Notes: generated from the sequence alone by a model not told the origin. 58,855 bases of DNA from Methylobacterium sp. J-030 (GCF_022829545.1 NZ_JAKSYM010000043.1:1-58855), one strand, 5' to 3'; shown: positions 1 through 8,942, counted from the stretch's first letter. Translations and numbers: made by a program.

Positions 1-3000
1 GGCGAGCGTACCGCCGGAGAAGGACAGCCTGCCGGCGGCGGCGCCGAGATTGGCGTCGGCGGAGACCCGGAGCGTACCGCCGTTGAGCGCCGTGCCGCCC
101 GAATAGGTGTTGGCGCCGGTGAAGGTCTCGGTGCCAGCCGTCAGGATCAGGCCGCCGGTGCCGCCGATCGTGCCGCCGAAGCTGCCGCCGGCACCGGTCA
201 GCGTCAGAATCTTCGCACCCAGCCTGACGGTGCCGGCCTGGCCGGCGGCGGTGTCGGCGAGGCCGGTGATCGCGCTACCGGCCCCGGTCACCGCCGAGAT
301 GTCGAAGGCGCCGCCGGTGGCCAGCGCCACGCCGCTCGACGCGCCGATCGCACCGGCGCCCGCCAGCGCCAGGGCGCCGCCCGAGATCGTGGTCGCGCCC
401 GAATAGGTGTTGGCGCCGGTGAAGGCCTGGGTGCCAGCCGTCAGGATCAGGCCGCCGGTGCCGCCGATCGTGCCGCCGAAGCCGCCGCCGGCGCCGGTCA
501 GCGTCAGAATCTTCGCGCCCAGCCTGACGGTGCCGGCCTGGCCGGCGGCGGTGTCGGCGAGGCCGGTGATCGCGCTACCGGCCCCGGTCACCCCCGAAAT
601 GTCGAAGGTGCCACCGGTGGCCAGCGCCACGCCGCTCGACGCGCCGATCGCGCCGGCACCCGCCAGCGCCAGGGTGCCGCCCGAGATCGTGGTCGCGCCG
701 GTATAGCTGTGGGCGCCGGTGAAGGTCTCGGTGCCAGCCGCCAGGATCAGGCCGCCGGTGCCGCCGATCGTGCCGCCGAAGCTGCCGCCAGCGCCGGTCA
801 GCGTCAGGGTCTTCGCGCCCAGCCTGACGGTGCCGGCCTGGCCAGCGGCGGTGTCGGCGAGGCCGGTGATCGCGCTACCGGCCCCGGTCACCGCCGAGAT
901 GTCGAACGCGCCGCCGGTGGCCAGCGCCACGCCGCTCGACGCGCCGATCGCACCGGCGCCCGCCAGCGCCAGGGTGCCGCCCGAGATCGTGGTCGCGCCG
1001 GTATAGGTGTGGGCGCCGGTGAAGGTCTGGGTGCCAGCCGTCAGGATCAGGCCGCCGGTGCCGCCGATCGTGCCGCCGAAGCCGCCGCCGGCGCCGGTCA
1101 GCGTCAGAATCTTCGCGCCCAGCCTGACGGTGCCGGCCTGGCCGGCGGCGGTGTCGGCGAGACCGGTGATCGCGCTACCGGCCCCAGTCACCCCCGAAAT
1201 GTCGAAGGCGCCGCCGGTGGCCAGCGCCACGCCGCTCGACGCGCCGATCGCGCCGGCGCCCGCCAGCGCCAGGGTGCCGCCCGAGATCGTGGTCGCGCCC
1301 GTGTAGGTATGGGCGCGCGACAGGGTCAGGAGGCCGGTATTCGCCTTGGTCAGGCTGCCGCGGCCGGATATCGCGCCGGCATGGCTGTTCGCGTCCGACC
1401 GGTCGAAGACCAGCGCCCCGTTATTGGCGATGTCGGCGGTGATCGACCCGGCCGCGCCGCCGGCGCCGATCCGGAGCGTGGCGCCGGCGGCGATCACCGC
1501 GCCATTCGTGTAGCTCTGGTCGTCCAGGATCTTCCAGGTACCGCCCCGGACGTTCAGTCCCTCGAAATTGACGACGTTCGCCAGCGTGCCGGTGGCGGGG
1601 CCGGTGCTGTCCCTGTCGAGGTTGATCGTGTCGGTGCCGCTGCCGCCGTCGATCCGGCCGTTGATCGTCGAGCCGGTGTAGAGGTTGAGGGTGTCGTTGC
1701 CACCCTCCAGGCTGATCGCCCGGCCGTTCTTGCCGGTGATCGTGCCGTGATTGGTCAGGACGTCGTCACCCTGGCCCATCTGGATCGCGGCGCCGTCGCC
1801 GCGGATGAACCGCGTCGAGCCGGTGCCGGTGTAGGTCACGCCGTCGAGGGTGCCCTTCGAGCCGGGATCCGGGGTGGTGCCGTCCTGGAGACGGACGATG
1901 CCGTTCGGATCGGGGATCGAGCCGGCGCCGATGATCGTGCCCCTGTTGACGATCGTGTCGTTGTCCGCCGCCGTTCCGGTCTTGTTCTCCAGGCGGATCG
2001 CGTAGCTGCCCTTGCCTTCGATCGTCCCACCCACTTCGTTGGTGATGGTGCTCGCGGCGTTTCCGCTGCGGCTGTTGTCGGGATTGCTGTCGTTGTTGAC
2101 GACGATGCCGGCCCCGACGCTGGTGATCGTGCCGAAGTTCTGCACGCTGCCGCCGCCCATCGAGACGCCTTCACTGACATTGGCGCGGCCGCCCTTGTCG
2201 AAGCCGCCGGCGCCGGTGCCCTGGATGAGCCCGTAATTCTTGATGGTGGCGGTGAAGTTGATGTCGACGCCGTCGCCGTCGCCGCTCAGCGGGTTGTTGG
2301 CGTCGCCGGCGTAAGCGCCGGTGATCGTGCCGTAATTCGTCACGATGCCGTCGGCCTTGGAACCGACGCCCGAGCCGTTGCGGCCCGTGATGGTGGCGTT
2401 CGACGCGTTGGTCACGGTGAGCGTGCCGTTGGGGCGTGCGGCGTCGGGGTTGTCGCCGCCGAGATCCACCCCGTGGCGCGCCCCGGAGATCGTACCGCCG
2501 GATTGGTTGTCCACCCTGCCGACGGTGCTGCTTTTCCAGACGACCCCGCCGTTGCTCGTGTCGCCCGAACCGCTGGCATAGATCGACCCGGAATTGGTCA
2601 CCGTCCCCCCCTGACCGAGCCGGATCGCATCCTTGTCGCCCGTCGATTGGATCAGGCCCGTGGCACCGTTGTTGATCGCGATCGTCGCCGTACCGCTGGT
2701 CGCGGCCTCGAAGTTCAGGGCGCGCTTCGAGTCCGACTGGATCGTCCCGTTGTTGTTCACCGTGATCGTGCCGCCGGTCGGATCGACCCCGACGAGGACG
2801 GCATCGCTATCGGATCGGATCAACGCGTCCTTCTTGTTCTCCAGCGTGAGGGTGCGGACGTTCGAATTCCCGCCGGCCGCGATCGCGTTCTGTTTCGACT
2901 TTGTCGCCTCGATCGTTCCGGAATTGGTAATCTTCAGATTTGTCGATGCATCGTTCCAGTTGATCGCCGGGCCGTTCTTGACGGATAGCTTGCCGTTAGC

Positions 3001-3180
3001 CGCCACGGTTACCGTATCCGTGCCAGATACGGTCTTGGCAGTCTTATCGGTCCGGCCGGCGTCCACCGTGTAGTCCATCGCGGCCGCAGGACATCCGCAG
3101 GAGACAGCCGCGACCCAGACGAACCATGCGCGCGCGCCAATCCATCGGTTTCGAAACACCGCGCCTCTCCAGATCATCAT
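1..3180 (-). CDS. Autotransporter-type adhesin, beta-strand-repeat passenger (C-terminus off window)
   Basis: The frame stays open from an ATG at 3180 to the window edge, giving at least 1060 residues without a stop. The start ATGATG follows a GGAAG ribosome site. The N-terminus carries basic residues, then a hydrophobic stretch (WFVWVAAV) and an Ala-rich cleavage region, so it looks like an extended signal peptide of about 40 residues. The first two thirds are Asn/Gly/Thr-rich with recurring 'NxGTI' turns typical of a passenger beta-helix. The last part is four near-identical 100-residue repeats carrying the NTYSG-ATTISGG-LALAGAG motif of autotransporter-associated beta-strand (PATR) repeats. 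The expected C-terminal outer-membrane barrel would lie to the left of the window, so type V secretion is inferred from the passenger only. Likely role: surface adhesion or biofilm. The divergent neighbour is accA. Confidence 0.85.
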   Translation of the reverse strand, partial: MMIWRGAVFRNRWIGARAWFVWVAAVSCGCPAAAMDYTVDAGRTDKTAKTVSGTDTVTVAANGKLSVKNGPAINWNDASTNLKITNSGTIEATKSKQNAIAAGGNSNVRTLTLENKKDALIRSDSDAVLVGVDPTGGTITVNNNGTIQSDSKRALNFEAATSGTATIAINNGATGLIQSTGDKDAIRLGQGGTVTNSGSIYASGSGDTSNGGVVWKSSTVGRVDNQSGGTISGARHGVDLGGDNPDAARPNGTLTVTNASNATITGRNGSGVGSKADGIVTNYGTITGAYAGDANNPLSGDGDGVDINFTATIKNYGLIQGTGAGGFDKGGRANVSEGVSMGGGSVQNFGTITSVGAGIVVNNDSNPDNSRSGNAASTITNEVGGTIEGKGSYAIRLENKTGTAADNDTIVNRGTIIGAGSIPDPNGIVRLQDGTTPDPGSKGTLDGVTYTGTGSTRFIRGDGAAIQMGQGDDVLTNHGTITGKNGRAISLEGGNDTLNLYTGSTINGRIDGGSGTDTINLDRDSTGPATGTLANVVNFEGLNVRGGTWKILDDQSYTNGAVIAAGATLRIGAGGAAGSITADIANNGALVFDRSDANSHAGAISGRGSLTKANTGLLTLSRAHTYTGATTISGGTLALAGAGAIGASSGVALATGGAFDISGVTGAGSAITGLADTAAGQAGTVRLGAKILTLTGAGGGFGGTIGGTGGLILTAGTQTFTGAHTYTGATTISGGTLALAGAGAIGASSGVALATGGAFDISAVTGAGSAITGLADTAAGQAGTVRLGAKTLTLTGAGGSFGGTIGGTGGLILAAGTETFTGAHSYTGATTISGGTLALAGAGAIGASSGVALATGGTFDISGVTGAGSAITGLADTAAGQAGTVRLGAKILTLTGAGGGFGGTIGGTGGLILTAGTQAFTGANTYSGATTISGGALALAGAGAIGASSGVALATGGAFDISAVTGAGSAITGLADTAAGQAGTVRLGAKILTLTGAGGSFGGTIGGTGGLILTAGTETFTGANTYSGGTALNGGTLRVSADANLGAAAGRLSFSGGTLA
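101..1300. repeat. Four tandem 300-bp repeats within the adhesin gene
   Basis: Units begin at 101, 401, 701 and 1001. Each contains GGCGCCGGTGAAGG near its left end and GCCCGAGATCGTGGTCGCGCC near its right end. The copies differ at only a few percent of positions. The period is exactly 100 codons, so copy number can change without a frameshift. The match decays after about 1310 and before about 100. Confidence 0.93.
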
Positions 3181-3538
3181 GGATCTTCCGGGACGCTATG
3201 GGACACAGTCAGAAATATTTTCAAGAAATTTTAAGCTCTTATATGTACTATACTTGCGTATCTTCGACTAATACATTTGGAACTGAACGTGACATCGACC
3301 GGATGTGAGCCGCAACGTCGGTTTATGCAGACGCGCGAATGCGGCTTATTTACCCATGCTAATGATATCGGCTGCCGTGGATTGCCAGCCCCATGTTGCG
3401 GACCGGCAACAGCGCCGGCCCGTCCGAACGCGCGCCGGGGCGCCGCACCGGCGGCCTCCGGTTGACACCACCCCCGCCATCGCCAACACCTCGCGCCCGC
3501 CGCCTCGCTGCGGCGGACCCGGGAAGACCTGTGACACG
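3181..3538. promoter_or_regulatory. AT-rich divergent intergenic region between adhesin gene and accA
   Basis: This 358-bp gap separates the divergent starts. Positions about 3205-3290 are strikingly AT-rich (ATATTTTCAAGAAATTTTAAG and nearby TATATG) against a roughly 70% GC background. Such a block would suit promoters for both directions, but I see no confident -35/-10 pair. The right half (3300-3538) is GC-rich. It is open in frame with accA, but it lacks protein-like conservation that I recognise. Confidence 0.45.
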
Positions 3539-4501
3539 ATGGCGGTGACGCGCACCTACCTCGACTTCGAGAAGCCCGTGGCCGAGCTGGAGGCCAAGCT
3601 CGAGGAACTGCGCGCCGTGAGCGCGCGCGACGGCGCGGTCTCGATCGCCGAGGAGGTCGGCCGGCTGGAGGCCAAGGCCGGACAGGCGCTGGCCGAAATT
3701 TACGCCAGCCTCACCCCCTGGCAGAAGACCCAGGTGGCCCGCCATCCGCAGCGACCGCACTTCGTGGATTATTGCGGCGGGCTGATCACCGAATTCACGC
3801 CGCTGGCGGGCGACCGCAGCTTCGGCGAGGACGAGGCGATCCTCGGTGGCTTCGGCCGGTTCCGGGGCCGCCCGGTGCTGGTGCTCGGCCAGGAGAAGGG
3901 CGCCACCACCGAGGCGCGGCTCCGGCACAATTTCGGCATGGCCCGGCCCGAGGGCTACCGCAAGGCGGTCCGGCTGATGGAGACCGCGGATCGATTCGGC
4001 CTGCCGGTCATCGCCTTCGTGGACACGGCCGGCGCCTATCCGGGCATCGAGGCGGAGGAGCGCGGACAGGCCGAGGCCATCGCCCGCTCCACCGAGGCCT
4101 GCCTCGCGCTGGGCGTGCCCAACGTCGCCGTGGTGATCGGGGAGGGCGGCTCGGGCGGCGCGATCGCGTTGGCCACCGCCAACCGGGTGCTGATGCTGGA
4201 GCACGCGATCTACGGGGTGATCTCCCCCGAGGGCGCCGCCTCGATCCTGTGGCGCGACCAGGGCCGCGCCGCCGACGCCGCCACCGCGATGAAGATCACC
4301 GCCCAGGATCTGCTGCGGCTGGGCGTCATCGACGCGATCATCCCGGAGGCCACCGGCGGCGCGCATCGCGACCGCGAGGCGGCGATCCGCGCGGCGGGCG
4401 ACGCGGTCGCCGAGGCGCTCGGCCAATTCGAGGGCCTCGGCCCGGACGAGATCCGCGACCGGCGCGCGGACAAGTTCCTCGCCATCGGCCGGACCCTGTG
4501 A
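3539..4501 (+). CDS. accA: Acetyl-CoA carboxylase carboxyltransferase subunit alpha
   Basis: The product is the alpha half of the carboxyltransferase that moves CO2 from carboxybiotin to acetyl-CoA, making malonyl-CoA for fatty acid synthesis. The 320 residues match the usual AccA length of about 317. Family landmarks are the N-terminal YLDFEKPV segment, RPHFVDY, GGFGRFRGRPV, the crotonase-fold oxyanion region VDTAGAYPG, and GEGGSGGAIA. The ATG at 3539 gives the normal N-terminus; the frame is open further upstream but the extension looks non-coding. No accD or accBC lies nearby, as is common. The stop overlaps the start of the DUF1796 gene by four bases, implying translational coupling. Confidence 0.95.
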   Translation: MAVTRTYLDFEKPVAELEAKLEELRAVSARDGAVSIAEEVGRLEAKAGQALAEIYASLTPWQKTQVARHPQRPHFVDYCGGLITEFTPLAGDRSFGEDEAILGGFGRFRGRPVLVLGQEKGATTEARLRHNFGMARPEGYRKAVRLMETADRFGLPVIAFVDTAGAYPGIEAEERGQAEAIARSTEACLALGVPNVAVVIGEGGSGGAIALATANRVLMLEHAIYGVISPEGAASILWRDQGRAADAATAMKITAQDLLRLGVIDAIIPEATGGAHRDREAAIRAAGDAVAEALGQFEGLGPDEIRDRRADKFLAIGRTL

Positions 4502-5229
4502 GCGATCCCGGGGCGACGGGGGGCCTGTTCGGCGCGATCGGGCGGCTGCTCGGCCGGCGCGACGGGCGCGAGCCCGGCCGGTTCAACCACATCTCCCTGG
4601 GCTGCAACTGCCAGATGGCGCACGTGCTCAAGACGCTGGACCTGCGCCAGTGGTCGGGCCCGCTCGACTGGATCTTCTCGATGCCCGGCATGGCCCGGGA
4701 CTGCCTCGCGGACGATTTTTCCGCCCTCCTCGACCGGGACCAGCTGGAGAGCATCCCGGAGGCGGAGCGGCGCGGGCCCGAGATCTGGCGCGGCCGCCAT
4801 CGGCTGTACCGGGAGCGGCACGGGCTCGAATGCGTGTTCAACCACCACGACCCGGCGGCGAACGCGGCGGATTACGCCTTCCTCAGTGAGGGCGTGCGCC
4901 GGATCCGGACGGCCCTGGACACGCCGGGCACCGACAACCGAGTGTGGATGATGAGCCATCTCCACGCGCCCCGGGACGTGATCGAGGCGGTCGACGATCT
5001 CCTGGGCCGGCGGGCGAGCCGCAACCACCTGACCTTCCTGCAGCTCGAGCCGGGACATCCGCGGATGGCGGTGGTGGAGGCCGCGGACCTGCGGCCGACG
5101 CTGCGCTGGCTCACGGTGCAGACCCCCTCGGAGCCGGTCGGCCTGCGGCTGGCCGATCCGGCCGACGATGCCCGGCTCGTGGAGATCATCCGCGCAGAGG
5201 CGGAGCGGCGGCCGGGCCTGTTCGGCTGA
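4498..5229 (+). CDS. DUF1796 family putative papain-like cysteine peptidase
   Basis: This 243-residue protein starts at a GTG (4498) that overlaps the accA stop. It has the DUF1796 signature: a HISLGCNCQ segment near residue 37, then GPLDWIFSMPG and a DDFSALLD block. Later it has NHH and MSHLHAPRD segments. The family is predicted to have a papain-like fold with the Cys of LGCNC as nucleophile, and the His residues are candidate partners. No signal peptide or membrane segment is visible, so a cytoplasmic location is likely. Substrate is unknown. The tight coupling to accA is unexpected and could mean shared regulation or simple read-through. Confidence 0.7.
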   Translation: MSDPGATGGLFGAIGRLLGRRDGREPGRFNHISLGCNCQMAHVLKTLDLRQWSGPLDWIFSMPGMARDCLADDFSALLDRDQLESIPEAERRGPEIWRGRHRLYRERHGLECVFNHHDPAANAADYAFLSEGVRRIRTALDTPGTDNRVWMMSHLHAPRDVIEAVDDLLGRRASRNHLTFLQLEPGHPRMAVVEAADLRPTLRWLTVQTPSEPVGLRLADPADDARLVEIIRAEAERRPGLFG

Positions 5230-5253
5230 CGGGGGCGGCTCGGCGATTCGTCT

Positions 5254-5504
5254 TCAGTGCGTGGCGCGCGACAGGGCGACCATCGCGCCGACGATGACGA
5301 TGGTTTAAAAGCCGATCGAGCGATTACCCGCTTCATGATGTCGAACTTGGCCTCGGCCGGATCCGATTTCGTCACGAGCCTCGTGAGGTCGGCATCGCGC
5401 CCCTCCCGGATCGCGGTGGTGATCGCCTCGGCCTGATCCTCGGACAGACCCGTGGCCTTGAGCCTGCGCGCGCGTGCATGGGTATGGAGCGAGAGAGCCG
5501 TCAG
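5254..5504 (-). pseudogene. Decayed DUF1640/CCDC90-like small coiled-coil protein gene
   Basis: The minus strand reads ALSLHTHARARRLKATG, then LSEDQAEAITTAIREGRDA, then TKSDPAEAKFDIMKRVI. This matches the head and coiled-coil part of DUF1640-type proteins (a head, 'TKxDLAE', and a short C-terminal membrane segment). After VI the frame breaks. The expected membrane segment reappears in another frame as TIVIVGAMVALSRATH followed by TGA. A stop (TAA near 5308, where CAA is expected) lies at the junction as well. The expected start codon position reads CTG. I therefore call it a relic inactivated by a base deletion plus a nonsense change. Family assignment is from memory of the pattern. Confidence 0.6.
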
Positions 5505-5603
5505 GGATGGATGGCGTCGACGTCCCGAGCAGGGCTTCGTTCAGCCAATCCCCGTCGGTGACCGTCGATCAGGTGGCGCCTTCGCCCATCGAAGGCGACT
5601 GAC

Positions 5604-6500
5604 TCACGCCCCTGCACCGCCTCCGCGCATCCGTTCCACCAGGTAATCCACCCGCACCCGGGCCGGCATGGCGGGGCCGCCCACGAACATCGCGTGGACC
5701 GCCTCCCGGTCCTGCGGGTTGAACGGCTCGAGGAGCGGCACCAGCCGGCCGGCGGCGAGATCCTCCGCGATGTGGAAGTTGCCGACCCGCGTGAGGCTGA
5801 CGCCCCGCGCCACAAGCTGCACCAGGGTCTCGCCGTTGTTGGCCGCGATGGCGCCGGTGACCGGCAGGACGACATCGCGGCCCGTCCTCCCGGAACGGCC
5901 AGCCCGGCTCGACCCGGCGGAAGGTGAAATCCAGGCAGTTGTGCTGCGCCAGATCGGCCGGCGCGGCGTGCCGGCCCGGGCGAGATAGGCCGGCGCCACC
6001 ACCACGGTCCGGCCAGTCTCGCCAAGCCGCCGCGCGGTGAGCGGGTCGTCGGCGAGCGGCCCGAACCGGATCGCCACGTCGGCCCGGCCGCCCCGCACGT
6101 CGGCCAGCTCGTCGCTGAGATCGATCTCCACGGTGATGCCGGGATGATGCGCGACGAAGTCGGCCAGCAGCGGCACGATCACGAGGCGCCCATGCGCCGT
6201 GGCGGCGCTGACCCGGACCCGCCCGCGCGGGCAGCCCCGGTCGGCGAGCGCGGCTTCGGTCTCGTCGAGATCCGCCAGGATGCGCCGCGCGGCGCGGCCG
6301 TAGGTCTCGCCCTCGGCGGTGAGCCGCAGGGTCCGGGTGGTCCGCACGAGGAGCCGCACCCCGAGCCGAGCCTCGATCCGGGCGACGATCCGGCTGACCG
6401 CCGAGGGCATCAAGCCGAGCCGGCGCGCGGCGCCCGAGAGGCTGCCGGCCTCCGCCACCGCCACGAACACCGCCATCGCGCCGGCCCTGTCGTGCTGCAT
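5604..6500 (-). CDS. LysR-family transcriptional regulator with a compensated frameshift pair
   Basis: This 298-residue protein has an N-terminal winged HTH (AVFVAVAEAGSLSGAARRLG...SRIVARIEARLG) and a periplasmic-binding-like effector domain (AATAHGRLVIVPLLADF...GRADVAIRFG). The ATG at 6500 has GGAG nine bases upstream; an ATG at 6527 is possible but lacks support. Residues about 187-215 read as unrelated Arg/Ser-rich sequence. The expected family sequence (PADLAQHNCLDFTFRRVEPG) is present in another frame over the same bases. A one-base loss near 5967 and a one-base gain near 5881 explain this, leaving about 29 codons scrambled inside the effector domain. The divergent neighbour is the L,D-transpeptidase gene, a typical LysR target position, but no link is shown. 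Confidence 0.8.
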   Translation of the reverse strand: MQHDRAGAMAVFVAVAEAGSLSGAARRLGLMPSAVSRIVARIEARLGVRLLVRTTRTLRLTAEGETYGRAARRILADLDETEAALADRGCPRGRVRVSAATAHGRLVIVPLLADFVAHHPGITVEIDLSDELADVRGGRADVAIRFGPLADDPLTARRLGETGRTVVVAPAYLARAGTPRRPIWRSTTAWISPSAGSSRAGRSGRTGRDVVLPVTGAIAANNGETLVQLVARGVSLTRVGNFHIAEDLAAGRLVPLLEPFNPQDREAVHAMFVGGPAMPARVRVDYLVERMRGGGAGA

Positions 6501-6641
6501 CTGTGACTCCGCGGGGCAGTGTTGCACCCGGGTGCTTGCGGTAAGGAAGGTGCAAGCTTAACGAGCCTATTGGGTTGGGGAGTGGCACGCGACGGTTGCC
6601 GATAAGGGCCGCGGGTGCGCGTAGGACGATTGAGGTTCCCC

Positions 6642-8162
6642 ATGACGGCGCGTCTCGCGACGACCGCGCGGATGCTGGCGGCCGCTTCCCTGCTGGCCCT
6701 CTCCCTCGCCGCCTGCCAGGACGGGTCCGGGATCAACGGCCCGAGCGCGCGCAGCCTCGCGCCGATCGCGCCGCAGACGGTCGCGCTGATGCAGTCCAAG
6801 GGGATGCAGCAATCCGACCCGATCCTGATCCGTGCCTTCAAGAAGGAGGCGGAGATGGAGGTCTGGAAGAAGGGCAGCGACGGCCGCTACGCCCTCCTGA
6901 AGATCTACCCGATCTGCCGCTGGTCCGGCCAGCTCGGCCCCAAGACCCGCGAGGGCGACCGGCAGGCCCCGGAGGGGTTCTACACGATCACCCCGGGCCT
7001 GATGAACCCGAATTCCTCGTACTATCTCTCCTTCGACACGGGCTTTCCGAACGCCGTCGACCGGGCCGCCGGGCGCTCCGGCCGCTACCTGATGGTGCAC
7101 GGCACCTGCTCGTCGGCGGGCTGCTTCGCCATGACCGACGCGACCATCGCGGAGATCTACGCCATCGCCCGCGACGCGTTCATCGGCGGGCAGCGCAGCT
7201 TCCAGTTCCAGTCCTACCCGTTCCGGATGACGGCCGAGAACATGGCCAAGTTCCGCAACGATCCGAACATCGCCTTCTGGCAGAACCTCAAGGAGGGCTC
7301 GGACTATTTCGAGGCCCTGCGCGAGGAGCCGAAGATCGGGCAGTGCGGGACGAAGTACGTGTTCGGCGGCGCCGACGCGGCCGCCGGCTCGTGCCGGCCG
7401 AAGGTCGAGCCGGAGGTGGCGGAGAAGACCGCGCGCGACGCCCGCGCGGTCGCCGAGCTCGTCGCCAAGGGCACCCCGGCGGTGCGGGTGGTCTACCAGG
7501 ATGGCGGCCAGAACCCGGTCTTCCGCCCGCCGGCCAACACGAGCGCCTTCGCGAGCCTCGGCGGTACCGAGACGGTGCTGCCCTACGACGCCAAGGAATA
7601 CGGCCGGCACAATCTCGGCGACGTGAGCCGGCCGGAGACCCTCGCGGCCGGGCCGCAGGAGATCGAGGTCGGCCCGAAGGGCCAGCCGGTGATGCTGGCC
7701 GGCGCCGAGCCGGCGGCGCCGGCCAAGGCCGCCAAGGCGGGGCGGCCCCCCAGCAAGGACAGGGAGCCGGCCAAGCCGGCCGTCGCGACCCTCATGGCGA
7801 ACCGGGCCGAGCCCGACGCCAAGGTCGAGACGACCGCGGCGCTCCCCGAAAAACCCGCGCGGATCGCCGTGGCGGACGCGGACGGGGATCCGAGCAGCTA
7901 TCAGAAGCTGTTCGGCAAACTGTTCGCCAAGGACGAACCGGCCGCCCAGCCCGCCCCGGCGACCCCGGCGGTCGACGCCGTCGTCGTGCCGGAGCCCGTC
8001 AAGCTCGCGCACGCCGCCGAGAAGGTGGCGCCGAAATCCGCCGCCAAGGCGCATACGGTGAAGACCGCCAAGGTCGAAGAGAAAGGTGACGGCAAGAGTG
8101 ACGGCAAGGCGGGGGCCAAGCCTGCGCTCAAGAAGGGCGAGGCCGACAAGGCCAAGCCCTGA
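6642..8162 (+). CDS. Murein L,D-transpeptidase (YafK/YkuD type) lipoprotein
   Basis: This 506-residue protein begins at an ATG (6642) with GAGG eight bases upstream; a GTG at 6615 is an alternative. The N-terminus has a signal sequence ending in LAAC, a lipobox, so it is probably an outer- or inner-membrane lipoprotein facing the periplasm. The catalytic YkuD domain spans about residues 40-235, with the motif HGTCSSAGCFAMTD around 152-165 supplying the nucleophilic Cys and the His. YafK-like landmarks KKEAEMEVWKK and ICRWSGQLGPKT are present. The family forms or trims non-canonical peptidoglycan crosslinks. The last 250 residues are a low-complexity Ala/Pro/Lys-rich tail, longer than in YafK, which could bind the wall electrostatically. 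Confidence 0.85.
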   Translation: MTARLATTARMLAAASLLALSLAACQDGSGINGPSARSLAPIAPQTVALMQSKGMQQSDPILIRAFKKEAEMEVWKKGSDGRYALLKIYPICRWSGQLGPKTREGDRQAPEGFYTITPGLMNPNSSYYLSFDTGFPNAVDRAAGRSGRYLMVHGTCSSAGCFAMTDATIAEIYAIARDAFIGGQRSFQFQSYPFRMTAENMAKFRNDPNIAFWQNLKEGSDYFEALREEPKIGQCGTKYVFGGADAAAGSCRPKVEPEVAEKTARDARAVAELVAKGTPAVRVVYQDGGQNPVFRPPANTSAFASLGGTETVLPYDAKEYGRHNLGDVSRPETLAAGPQEIEVGPKGQPVMLAGAEPAAPAKAAKAGRPPSKDREPAKPAVATLMANRAEPDAKVETTAALPEKPARIAVADADGDPSSYQKLFGKLFAKDEPAAQPAPATPAVDAVVVPEPVKLAHAAEKVAPKSAAKAHTVKTAKVEEKGDGKSDGKAGAKPALKKGEADKAKP

Positions 8163-8198
8163 ACGAGCGCGCGCCCCGGCTCGTGCCGCGGCCCGACG

Positions 8199-8942
8199 TC
8201 ACGACTCGATGTGCAGGGTCCGGCGAAACAGGTCGCGCATCGCGCGCCAGCCCCGCGCGGCCGCGGCCGGGTCATGGACGGGGAAGTCCGGCATCATCCA
8301 GCCGTGCGCGGCGGGATAGGTCTCGGCGCTGAACCGCACGCCGGCCTCCGTCAGGGACCGCTCCAGCCGCTCGGCCATCGCGGGCGGGTAGCTGCCGTCG
8401 TTCTCCGCCGCACCGATATAGACCTCCGCCTTCAGCCGCGGCGCGGACAGGTGTGGGCTCGTCGACGCATCGGTCGCGAGGTTGCCCCCGTGGAAGCTTG
8501 CGGCCGCCGCGAATCGATCGGGGTAGGCACCGGCCGAAGCCAGGGCCATGCCGCCGCCCATGCAGAAGCCCACGGCGCCGATGCGGCGGCCCGCGATGTC
8601 GTCGCGAGCGTCGAGATAGGCGAGGAACGCTTCCGTGTCCGCGGCGGCCTTGTCGGGTCCCGTCGTCGCCATCAGGGGGCCGAGGATGGCGCGGAAGTCG
8701 CCCTTGAACACCTCTTTGGGTACGAAGGGTCCGTAGGGACCGTAGCGGTAGAAGAGGTCCGGCAGCAGGACGAGGTAGCCGGCCGCGGCAAGCTGCTCGG
8801 CCATGTCGCGCAGCGCCGGCCGGATGCCGCCGGCATCCATGTAGAGGATCACCGCGGGCCACGGCCCTTCGCCGGCCGGCATAGCCACATGCGACCGGCA
8901 ATCGCCGTCGCGCATCCGGATCGTCACGTGTTCGGTCGGCAT
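8199..8942 (-). CDS. Dienelactone hydrolase family protein
   Basis: This 247-residue alpha/beta hydrolase has the carboxymethylenebutenolidase triad: Cys near residue 126 in GFCMGGG, Asp near 182 in AENDGSY, and His near 213 in AAHGW. The cysteine nucleophile in GxCxGG is diagnostic for this family. It lacks a signal peptide and is cytoplasmic. It probably hydrolyses a lactone or ester. The classic substrate is dienelactone from the beta-ketoadipate branch, but no aromatic-degradation genes adjoin it, so the true substrate is open. It converges with the L,D-transpeptidase gene. Confidence 0.88.
   Translation of the reverse strand: MPTEHVTIRMRDGDCRSHVAMPAGEGPWPAVILYMDAGGIRPALRDMAEQLAAAGYLVLLPDLFYRYGPYGPFVPKEVFKGDFRAILGPLMATTGPDKAAADTEAFLAYLDARDDIAGRRIGAVGFCMGGGMALASAGAYPDRFAAAASFHGGNLATDASTSPHLSAPRLKAEVYIGAAENDGSYPPAMAERLERSLTEAGVRFSAETYPAAHGWMMPDFPVHDPAAAARGWRAMRDLFRRTLHIES

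Noticed and set aside
101..1300. Possible CRISPR array
   Set aside because: Units are 300 bp, contiguous without spacers, and encode in-frame protein repeats.
709..2988. A 759-residue plus-strand reading frame opposite the adhesin
   Set aside because: Its composition is that of a GC-rich antisense shadow (Arg/Ala/Gly/Asp) with no domain; the minus strand has signal peptide, ribosome site and repeats.
3305..3538. An N-terminal extension of AccA
   Set aside because: The extension is Arg/Pro-rich and unlike AccA; start at 3539 gives the family N-terminus and length.
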